Source: Membranipora membranacea
Taxonomy: Eukaryota; Bryozoa; Gymnolaemata; Cheilostomatida; Membraniporidae
Direction: 5' to 3'
Length of the DNA stretch: 64,000 nt
Assembly (NCBI GenBank): GCA_914767715.1
Contig: OU612067.1
Location: forward strand, 19,039,001 to 19,103,000
Shown here in pieces: positions 49,767 to 62,000 of the stretch (the stretch's first letter is position 1; the number at the start of each line of letters is the position of its first letter). The position numbers were made by a program, and so were the translations under genes. The notes beneath the pieces are model-generated. The model did no database searches. It was not told where the DNA came from and saw nothing but the letters and a program-made list of their open reading frames with translations.

Positions 49767-50485
49767 ATATATGTAATCAATCAATCTTCCGCCAAAGTAG
49801 TGAGGGCCAATTTAATACTGTGAGGTTTTGTGGACTGATGTACTGAGACATAAAACGGTTTGAAATGTTCCTCTAAAATTTGATTTGCTTGACTTGCTGG
49901 TTCCCTACAGGTCACATGACTTTGGATCTCCCCCTGAGCCTACTTCCTTGTTTAGCTAAACTTTAAGGCTTAATTATACTAAAGCGTATCGCAGGCTGTA
50001 GACCGTAATAATTCAAAATTCAGACGTAATCCGTAATGCACTGGTGAGCACACTGCAACGTATACAGCCTTAATAGGTTTGGTTAACAAACACCAGATCA
50101 GTAAATGCAAGTGTGCTTTCGTGGGAACAAGAGGAGCAGTAGTGAATAGAGCGAAATAGAGATAGTGATATTTGAGTTTGTTTGGTCTTTTAAATTCTCC
50201 CTGAGTAATGCGGTTTGTGGGTAAGGAGAATACGAGGGGAGAATCCCATGAGACAAGAGGGGAACCCGAACTCGAGACCTAGCTTTATAGTTCTAAATGT
50301 GATTAATTGCTCCATCAAATCCTCATTCCAGTGATGTAATATAACAGGATATTCTAATATCTCTGTTCTAACTGCTGACCTGTGACTTTATTAGTAAATA
50401 AATAATGTACTTCATACAGTCTGTTTCCTGTTGATCCAGTAATATCTCATTGTCATACGGAGTTGGAGCACTGGTAGATTGGACT
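49767..50485. other. 5' flank of gene B
   Basis: Nearly identical to 1-721 upstream of gene A. It probably carries the promoter and 5' leader. No named element recognised. Confidence 0.65.
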
Positions 50486-53400
50486 ATGGCGGAAGTCGGA
50501 GATGGAGGTACTGCCAAAGGACGCAGGACATCAGATAAACAAATGCTGACTAAAGATGGTTTCCCTGTGACTTCTGAAAGTGAGGCATGTAAGTGGATAA
50601 AAGATACTTAAAGTGAGATCACTATAAGTGTTATAATTGTGGTTACTTTTATCTGCAACATTTTGTAGATTTAAAGACTTACAAGATTAGCGATCAAAAG
50701 ACAGTTTTCTGAGCTTCTGAGAAATTTAAGCCGCTCTTTAGAGTTGTCTTCCCGTCTGTCTTGAAACACCATTATTTTGCCTGATTCTCGCTGACATACA
50801 AAATCTTTATCACAACTGGGAAAACATGCAATTATGGGCAAATTATATACTTACCTTGACTTGTCTTAAGTGGGGGAAGGGTAGTGCTATGAGACTGTAT
50901 TTTCTGGGATATTGACAGCTACAGACAATTTTTGCCTATTAATTAAACACATCCTTGATGTCAGTAGGGTCAGCATGTTCCAAACAGTATGCCAGTGTAT
51001 TCATGATTATGAGAGTTGTCTGTATTTGAGATTCGTATGAATTGAAGCGATCGGTTGTGCTATTTAAAGCTGCTCCTGATTGCTGTTAATATAATAAAAG
51101 CTACCCTGTAGAGTTTTAAGGTTTTTTAAGACTTGAGGAAATAATTAATTTTAGCCTTTCACTTATGTTTTTTTGCAGGTTATAGAATATGGTATAAACA
51201 TAGTTTGGAGCCAGAGTGCACTGACTTCCTGATTAATGACCCTCATCTAACCCAGATATCACTGTCAGATCTGACAGCTGCTATTGATGGCCTCGATATC
51301 ACTCACATGATCATCGGCGGTGATATCCCACCTACTCTTGGTCAGATAGCTCCTGATCTGAAACAACTCAGACTCAGACAAATACGACACCAAGATCAGC
51401 TACAGAGGTGAGCCTACCTTTTGTGGGATATGGTATGGTGTGTCTGTGTCTGTATCTGATTTGTGTGAGTGCATTTAGTGAAGTTATAGTATGTCCAAGG
51501 AAAACTATTGTTGAGATTCTCCTATCATGTGAGTTTTCTTCCTATTATCAGCACTATAATGGTGTTGAGTGAAAAATTGAAATTTAATATCATGTGAAAT
51601 TTATTTCAGTGTAAAACTTAAATCCCATTTTCGCGTAGGGTATTTTGATGACCGATATCAATAACCATGGCTATTCGTTATCACCAGTAGTAAGCCCATT
51701 AGTTATATGTGATAGTTATTTCCTGATCACCTCACATGTAATTTTAATATATTACAGTGTCTGTTCACTGACAGCTCTAGAGAAGTTACATGTATCAGGT
51801 AATAGTAGATTACAAACGTTACCTGATGATATAGGTATGATGAAGTCACTAAAGGTATTTTCTGTGTCAAACTGTGATCTGACTCATTTACCTTCAAGGT
51901 GAGTAATGTTCTTATGGTCAGATTTATGAAAGCGATATATTAGTGATGTTACATTATTTATGATAGATAATTTGGATAGAATGCGGGAATCTATAATGAA
52001 TCAAAGTTTCATTTTATATTAGAAGAAAATATTGATGACAGAAATTCACACTATTGCTATTATTTCAATAATCTGTGACTGGTAGCTTTCTCCTTGTATT
52101 ACTTCACATATAACATATTATGATGTATATTACAGTGTCTGTTCACTGCCAGCTCTAGAGAAGTTACATGTATCAGGTAATAGTAGATTACAAACGCTAC
52201 CTGATGATATAGGTATGATTAAGTCACTGAAGGTGTTAGATGTGTCAGCCTGTGATCTGACTCATTTACCTACAAGGTTAGTAATGTTCTTATGATCAGA
52301 TTTATGAAAGCGATATATTAGTGATGTTACATTATTTATGATAGATAATTTGGATAGAATGCGGGAATCTATAATGAATCAAAGTTTCATTCTATATTAG
52401 AAGAAAATATTGATGACAGAAATTCACACTATTGCTATTATTTCAATAATCTGTGACTGGTAGCTTTCTCCTTGTATTACTTCACATATAACATATTATT
52501 ATGTATATTACAGTGTCTGTTCACTGCCAGCTCTAGAGAACTTACATGTATCAGGTAATAGTAGACTTCAAACGGTACCTGATGATATAGGTATGGTTAA
52601 GACACTGAAGGTGTTATATGTGTCAGGCTGTGATCTGACTCATTTACCAACAAGGTGAGTAATGCCCTTATGATCAGTACCATTGAAGCAATATAATAGG
52701 GATGTTACATTATTTATGATAGATCATTTGGATAGAATGCGGGAATCTATAATGAATCAAAGTTTCATATAATATTAGAAGAAAATATTGATGACTGAAA
52801 TTCACACTGTGGCTATTATATCTATAACCTGTTACTGGTAGTTATCTCCTTGTATTACTTCACATATAACATATTATGATGTATATTACAGTGTCTGTTC
52901 ACTGCCAGCTCTAGAGGAGTTATATGTAACAGATAATAGTAGACTTCAAACGTTACCTGATGATATAGGTATGATTAAGTCACTAAAGGTGTTAGATGTG
53001 TCAGCCTGTGATCTGACTCATTTACCTACAAGGTTAGTAATGTTCTTATGATCAGATTTATGAAAGCGATATATTAGTGATGTTACATTATTTATGATAG
53101 ATAATTTGGATAGAATGCGGGAATCTATAATGAATCAAAGTTTCATTTTATATTAGAAGAAAATATTGATGACAGAAATTCACACTATTGCTATTATATC
53201 TATAATCTGTTACTGGTAGTTATCTCCTTGTTACACTTCACATATAACATATTATGATATATATTACAGTGTCTGTTCACTGCCAGCTCTAGAGAAGTTA
53301 GCTGTATTCGGTAATAAGCGACTACAAACGTTACCTGATGATATAGGTATGGTTAAGTCACTGAAGGTGTTAGATGTGTCAGGCTGTGATCTGACTCATT

Positions 53401-56400
53401 TACCAACAAGGTGAGTAATGCCCTTATGATCAGTACCATTGAAGCAATATAATAGGGATGTTACATTATTTATGATAGATAATTTGGATAAAATGCAGGA
53501 ATCTATAATAAAACAAAGTTTCATTTTATATTAGAAGAAAATATTGATGACAGAAATTCACACTCTGGCTATTATATCTATAATCTGTTACTGGTAGTTA
53601 TCTCCTTGTTACACTTCACATATAACATATTATGATGTATATTACAGTGTCTGTTCACTGCCAGCTCTAGAGGAGTTATCTGTATTTGGTAATAGTAGAC
53701 TTCAAACGTTACCTGATGATATAGGTATGATGAAGTCACTAAAGGTGTTATATGTGCGGCGCTGTGATCTGACTCATTTACCTTCAAGGTGAGTAATGCT
53801 CTTATGATCAGAACTATCGAAGTAATATATTAGTGATTTTACATTATTTATGATAGATAATTTGGATAGAATGCGGGAATCTATAATGAATGAAAGTTTC
53901 ATTTTATATTAGAAGAAAATATTGATGACTGAAATTCACACTGTGGCTATTATTTCAATAATCTGTTACTGGTAGTTATCTCCTTGTTACACTTCACATT
54001 TTATATTTATTATGTATATTACAGTGTCTGTTCACTGCCAGCTCTAGAGGAGTTATATGTATCAGGTAATAGGAGACTACAAATGTTACCTGATGATATA
54101 GGTATGATGAAGTTACTGAAGGTGTTAGATGTGTCAAACTGTGATCTGACTCATTTACCAACAAGGTGAGTAATGCTCTTATGATCAGAACTATCGAAGT
54201 AATATATTAGTGATGTTACATAATTTATGATAGATAATTTGGATAAAATGCAGGAATCTATAATAAAACAAAGTTTCATATTATATTAGAAGAAAATATT
54301 GATGACAGAAATTCACACTCTGGCTATTATTTCAATAATCTGTGACTGGTAGCTTTCTCCTTGTTACACTTCACATATAACATATTATGATGTATATTAC
54401 AGTGTCTGTTCACTGACAGCTTTAGAGAAGTTATCTGTATCAGTTAATAGTAGACTTCAAACGTTACCTGATGATATAGGTATGATGAAGTCACTAAAGG
54501 TGTTAGCTGTGTCATACTGTGATCTGACTCATTTACCTTCAAGGTGAGTAATGTTCTTATGATCAGAACTATCGAAGTAATATATTAGTGATGTTACATA
54601 ATTTATGACAGATAATTTGGATAAAAAGCAGGAATCTATAATAAAACAAAGTTTCATTTTATATTAGAAGAAAATATTGATGACAGAAATTCACACTCTG
54701 GCTAGTATATCTATAATCTGTTACTGGTAGTTATCTCCTTGTATTACTTCACATATAACATATTATGATGTATATTACAGTGTCTGTTCACTGCCAGCTC
54801 TAGAGAAGTTATCTGTAATAGGTAATAGTAGATTACAAACGTTACCTGATGATATAGGTATGATGAAGTCACTGAAGGTGTTATCTGCGCGGCGCTGTGA
54901 TCTGACTCATTTACCTACAAGGTGAGTAATGCTCTTATGATCAGAACTATCGAAGTAATATATTAGTGATGTTACATTATTTATGATAGATAATTTGGAT
55001 AGAATGCGGGAATCTATAATGAATCAAAGTTTCATTTTATATTAGAAGAAAATATTGATGACAGAAATTCACACTGTGGCTATTATATCTATAATCTGTT
55101 ACTGGTAGATATCTCCTTGTATTACTTCACATATAACGTATTATGATGTATATTACAGTGTCTGTTCACTGCCAGCTCTAGAGAAGTTATCTGTATCAGG
55201 TAATAGGAGACTACAAACGTTACCTGATGATATAGGTATGATGAAGTCACTAAAGGAGTTATCTGCGCGGCGCTGTGGTCTGACTCATTTACCAACAAGG
55301 TGAGTAATGCTCTTATGATCAGATTTATGAAAGTGATATATTAGTGATGTTACATTATTTATGATAGATAATTTGGATAAAATGCAGGAATCTAGAATAA
55401 AACAAAGTTTCATTTTATATTAGAAGAAAATATTGATGTCAGAAATTCACACTCTGGCTATTATATCAATAATCTGTGACTGGTAGTTATCTCCTTGTTA
55501 CACTTCACATATAACAATTATTATGATGTATATTACAGTGTCTGTTCACTGCCAGCTCTAGAGAAGTTACACATCAACAGTAACAAGAAGCTACAAACGT
55601 TACCTGATGATATAGGTATGATGACAGCACTGAAGGTGTTAGATGTGTCTTACTGTGATCTGACTCATTTACCTTCAAGGTGAGTAATGCTCTTATGATC
55701 AGAACTATCGAAGTAATATATTAGTGATGTTACATTATTTATGATAGATAATTTGGATAGAATGCGGGAATCTATAATGAATCAAAGGTTCATTTTATAT
55801 TAGAAGAAAATATTGATGACAGAAATTCACACTATTGCTATTATTTCAATAATCTGTGACTGGTAGCTATCTCCTTGTATTACTTCACATATAACATATT
55901 ATGATGTATATTACAGTGTCTGTTCACTGCCAGCTCTAGAGGAGTTATATGTATCAGGTAATAGTAGACTTCAAACGTTACCTGATGATATAGGTATGAT
56001 TAAGTCACTGAAGGTGTTATATATGTTAGACTGTGATCTGACTCATTTACCTACAAGGTTAGTAATGTTCTTATGATCAGATTTATGAAAGCGATATATT
56101 AGTGATGTTACATTATTTATGATAGATAATTTGGATAAAATGCAGGAATCTATAATGAATCAAAGTTTCATTTTATATTAGAAGAAAATATTGATGACAG
56201 AAATTCACACTATTGCTATTATTTCAATAATCTGTGACTGGTAGCTTTCTCCTTGTGACACTTCAAAAATAAGCTATTATGATATATATTACAGTGTCTG
56301 TTCACTGCCAGCTCTAGAGAAGTTATCTGTATTCGGTAATAAGCGACTACAAACGTTACCTGATGATATAGGTATGATTAAGTCACTGAAGGTGTTATAT

Positions 56401-58975
56401 GTGTCAGGCTGTGATCTGACTCATTTACCAACAAGGTGAGTAATGCCCTTATGATCAGTACCATTGAAGCAATATAATAGGGATGTTACATTATTTATGA
56501 TAGATAATTTGGATAAAATGCAGGAATCTATAATAAAACAAAGTTTCATTTTATATTAGAAGAAAATATTGATGACAGAAATTCACACTATTGCTATTAT
56601 ATCTATAATCTGTTACTGGTAGATATCTCCTTGTTACACTTCACATATAACATATTATGATATATATTACAGTGTCTGTTCACTGCCAGCTCTAGAGAAG
56701 TTATCTGTATTCAGTAATAAGCGACTACAAATGTTACCTGATGATATAGGTATGGTTAAGACACTGATGGGGTTATATGTGTCAGGCTGTGATCTGACTC
56801 ATTTACCAACAAGGTGAGTAATGCCCTTATGATCAGTACCATTGAAGCAATATAATAGGGATGTTACATAATTTATGATAGATAATTTGGATAAAATGCA
56901 GGAATCTATGATAAAACAAAGTTTCATCTTATATTAGAAGAAAATATTGATGATCGAAATTCAAACTGTGGCTATTATATCAATAATCTGTGACTGGTAG
57001 CTTTCTCCTTGTTACACTTCACATATAACATATTATGATGTATATTACAGTGTCTGTTCACTGACAGCTCTAGAGAAGTTATCTGTATCAGGTAATGAAA
57101 AACTTCAAACGTTACCTGATGATATAGGTATGATGAAGTCACTAAAGGAGTTATATATGTCAAACTGTGATCTGACTCATTTACCAACAAGGTGAGTAAT
57201 GTTCTTATGATCAGATTTATGAAAGTGGTATATTAGTGATGTTACATTATTTATGATAGATAATTTGGATAAAATGCAGGAATCTATAATAAAACAAAGT
57301 TTCATTTTATATTAGAAGAAAATATTGATGACAGAAATTCACACTGTGGCTATTATATCTATAATCTGCTCTGGTAGTTATCTCCTTGTATTACTTCATA
57401 TTTAATATTTATTATGTATATTACAGTGTCTGTTCACTGCCAGCTCTAGAGAAGTTACATGTATCAGATAATAGTAGATTACAAACGTTACCTGATGATA
57501 TAGGTATGATGAAGTCACTGAAGGTGTTAGATGTGTCATACTGTGATCTGACCCATTTACCAACAAGGTGAGTAATGTTCTTATAATCAGATTTATGAAA
57601 GCGATATATTAGGGATGTTACATAATTTATGATAGATAATTTGGATAAAAAGCAGGAATCTAGAATAAAACAAAGTTTCATTTTATATTAGAAGAAAATA
57701 TTGATGACAGAAATTCACACTCTGGCTATTATATCTATAATCTGTTACTGGTAGTTATCTCCTTGTATTACTTCACATATAACATATTATGATGTATATT
57801 ACAGTGTCTGTTCACTGCCAGCTCTAGAGGAGTTATCTGTATTCAGAAATAAGCGACTACAAACGTTACCTGATGATATAGGTATGGTTAAGACACTGAA
57901 GGTGTTATATGTGTATTACTGTGATCTGACTCATTTACCTACAAGGTGAGTAATGTTCTTATGATCAGAACTATCGAAGTAATATATTAGTGATGTTACA
58001 TAATTTATGACAGATAATTTGGATAAAAAGCAGGAATCTATAATAAAACAAAGTTTCATTTTATATTAGAAGAAAATATTGATGACAGAAATTCACACTG
58101 TGGCTATTATATCTATAATCTGTTACTGGTAGTTATCTCCTTGTATTACTTCACATATAACATATTTATTATGTATATTACAGTGTCTGTTCACTGCCAG
58201 CTCTAGAGAAGTTATATGTATCAGATAATAGTAGATTACAAACGTTACCTGATGATATAGGTATGATGAAGTCACTGAAGGTGTTAGATGTGTCATTATG
58301 TGATCTGACCCATTTACCAACAAGGTGAGTAATGTTCTTATGATCAGATTTATGAAAGCGATATATTAGGGATGTTACATAATTTATGATAGATAATTTG
58401 GATAGAATGCAGGAATCTATAATAAAACAAAGTTTCATTTTATATTAGAAGAAAATATTGATGACAGAAATTCACACTCTGGCTATTATATCAATAATCT
58501 GTTACTGGTAGTTATCTCCTTGTATTACTTCACATATAACATATTATGATGTATATTACAGTGTCTGTTCACTGCCAGCTCTAGAGAACTTACATGTATT
58601 TGGTAATAGTAGATTACAAACGTTACCTGATGATATAGGTATGATGAAGTCACTAAAGGTGTTAGATGTGTCAGGCTGTGATCTGACTCATTTACCTTCA
58701 AGGTGAGTAATGTTCTTATGATCAGATTTATGAAGTAATATATAGTCAGGAAATTCACCCTCTCAGGATAGCCAGCCTGGGTGTAGCTTACTTTATTCTG
58801 ATTGCCAATATTGCATGCGTAGTCTAATGGCACTCCAAGACCAAAAGTCAATTTAAATCAAGACTACCACCAAGGCATAAAAAAGAATAAGTTCATTTAC
58901 TATGATTTGATTTTGTACTAATAAACTCAACACTTACAGATAAACAACGATATAATTTGATGAATAAGTAAAAGT

Positions 58976-59020
<45 letters not shown>

Positions 59021-62000
59021 GTAGTGACCACAGTATACCATTCTTATAACAGTCAACCACTATAAATTCCCCACATTATAAGTGGTGTTACATAATTTAT
59101 GGTATTTATTAGACAGATTTTACATAATATTTGATGTGCGATTGGCAAAAATCAGTATTTACATAGCATCACAATTTTAAAAAACTGTCTCCAAGGCCCA
59201 ATTTGAGGATCTGTGCTGTACTTTTATACACCACAAACGGCAATTTGGATCGAATCACACTATACAAACATAATCACCATGCCTCAATTATCCATTCAGT
59301 TAAATAAATCACCAAATTTAATAAAAGTAGATGATTGCTTCCTGATATTCAGAGCTGACTGTTAGACATAAATAATTAATTTTTCCTGCAGTATCGGTCA
59401 GCTGATCAACATAGAGAGCTTGGATATCAGTTACAACAGGAGACTAACTACGATACCTGAGAGCTTAATCAGTATCAATGCACTACATCAACTCGAATGT
59501 GGAGGTTGTGATGGGCTAACATCTCCACCTCTGAGCGTCTGTAAACTCGGCCTTGAAGCTATGAGAGAACACTTTTTTCTGAAAGGTAAATTTATCAATC
59601 AAACTTTTGACGGGATTCATCAGCTCAAGCTTAAAATTTTGTTTGAAAAATTGCGACAAAAATCAACGAATCATCGCTATCAATGGGTTTAAAAACTTGA
59701 AAGATTAAACTTGTGATGAACGTAGCTTTCCAATAACACTATTTGACAACTGATATTTGATTGGAGAGATTATCTTTATTTAATATATTAATATGTTTAT
59801 TATCTAGCAGTGTGGCAACCTAGTAATAATTTGTTGAAAATCGGTGAATCACCTTTTGATATAAAAAATGACAAAATAAGATAGGCTTCTTTGGAGTCGT
59901 GATCTACTCATTCAATAAAAGGTGTATCCAACAATAATCTGCCACAAATGCGAGCAGGACTGACACTACATACACATCAAGTTTTTACAAGGACATCATA
60001 AGGTGTACTCTTGAGTTTTGGCATCTACTTGTGTTCCTCTCTTTTAGTCTGGTACAGGCATACATTGGAACCAAAGATTGACGCAATTCCATATATAGAT
60101 GAGGAACAACTGACTCAGATCTCATTGTCAGAGTTGACAGCTGTCACTAAAGGGCTTGACATAACACACATGTATATCAGTGGTTATATCCCACAAAATC
60201 TACACCAGATTGCCCCTAAACTGAAACAGCTCAGACTGAATGTGATACCGATAGAAGATCAACTAATGAGGTTGGTTTTACCATTATTATCATCACAATC
60301 AGTTTATAGAAAAAGCAGAGGCACATGTCAGTTTGGTAGTGTAGAGCATGACTTAGTCCTTGACTTGTAATTAGTCAATTGCTCATTATTCATTATTGGA
60401 GAGGTATACAAGGATGGAACAATCAACCTTGAAAGTTCTCCAAATGGGACTCGAACCCACAACTCCTGCCGCACTAATCGCCTGGCTGTGAAAAGCAAGC
60501 GCTAACCAATTGCGCATCTCACAATCATCAAAAAATAATGGCCCCAATTAGATAGCCTGCTATTCACTACTCAGATTTGTGCTGTCTCATCTAACAACAC
60601 ATACCAAACCACTGCTGCCACCCTATGAAACACAGCGTACTCGTTAGGGTTATTGGCCTCACATAGCTCATTGCTGGAATCCCTGAAAGTTAATTCATAA
60701 CCATGCCCTTACACATGGCAGTCATATCTCAAATAATTACTCACGTATTATTTGGTATGTATATCGCTATAGTAGCTCACTGACATATCTGGAGATGTTG
60801 GATGTGTCCTGGAACAGTAAAGTAGACACTTTACCTGACTGGATATGTCAGATAAGATCACTTAAGGAGTTATATGTTCGAGATAATGAACTCAGCAAAC
60901 TACCAGACTCGTGAGTGATGCAATCAGTTTATGTATGGAATATGATGAAGAAACAAGTTTTTCCTACAATACACTATATTTATGCCTTCACCACATTTAC
61001 ATGTGTGTGATAACATTTTAATTAGCAGGTAGATCCTAGGATAAGAAGCCATGATCACTTGTGTGCAGGCTGGTCAGCACCATAATGAAATAAAATGTGT
61101 ATAACTTGTTCTAGTGCTATCTAGACTAATCAATATTTCCACCGTATTACAGGATTAACTCACTAAAAAACCTGGAGAAATTGGATATATCAGGCAATAA
61201 CGTGGAGACATTACCTGAATGGTGAGCACTTTTACATGTTCATATATATATATATATTTGGAGCCGATTATATATATTCACTACTAAAGATTCACCATAT
61301 ATGATAAGTAGTGAATCTTTGAGGCCTCTAAACTTATAATTGAATGTTTGTGACTCTCAATGTTATGTAATAAAAGGTTTCTGGTTTTAATTTCCAATTC
61401 CGTCTGCATTAAGGGTAATATAAATCTGCGATTCCTTGTTGACCCAGAATTAGCTTAACCTTCATACTGATGATTCAGAATATTGCTTGACATTTCCTTA
61501 TCAAAATTTGATGCTCCACCAAATAGATCTAAATGACAACAAAGATTTCACCAAATTTCTGTTCCCATCGGTATATCAGCATCAGCTTGATGAAGAAGCT
61601 AGAGAAGCTAGTTGTATCTCGTAATCAGATTCAAACACTGCCTGAGGGGATAGCAGAGATGATATCACTAAAAGAGTTATCTGTATGGAGGTGTAAACTC
61701 AGAGAAATACCAGACTGGTGAGTGAATAAAGACTAGTATGAGAAGGTAGTGTGATACTAGTTTGTTCATATAGCCAGTGTTCACGTATGTTTACACTAAG
61801 TCACTATTATTTCACTTCAAACTCCATCTGTATGAGAAAATGGTAACTGTTTGATTGTATTGTCCTGCATAGAGATTTGAAATAGGAATATGTGAGCAAA
61901 TTCGAATATCGTGCATATCGACCAATATCGATCAATATGGGATTACATATACATATATATATATCAGTGGCGTATATTAGCAATCACGGCCCACGGATTG

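Noticed and set aside
51758-58702. Regular spacing of near-identical units as a CRISPR-like or satellite array
   Set aside because: The unit is about 378 bases with splice sites and a coding exon in a eukaryotic gene; it is an LRR exon array.
57421-58851. Minus-strand open frames of 60-110 codons repeated along the LRR array
   Set aside because: They are the reverse strand of the LRR exons and introns, repeated because the units repeat.
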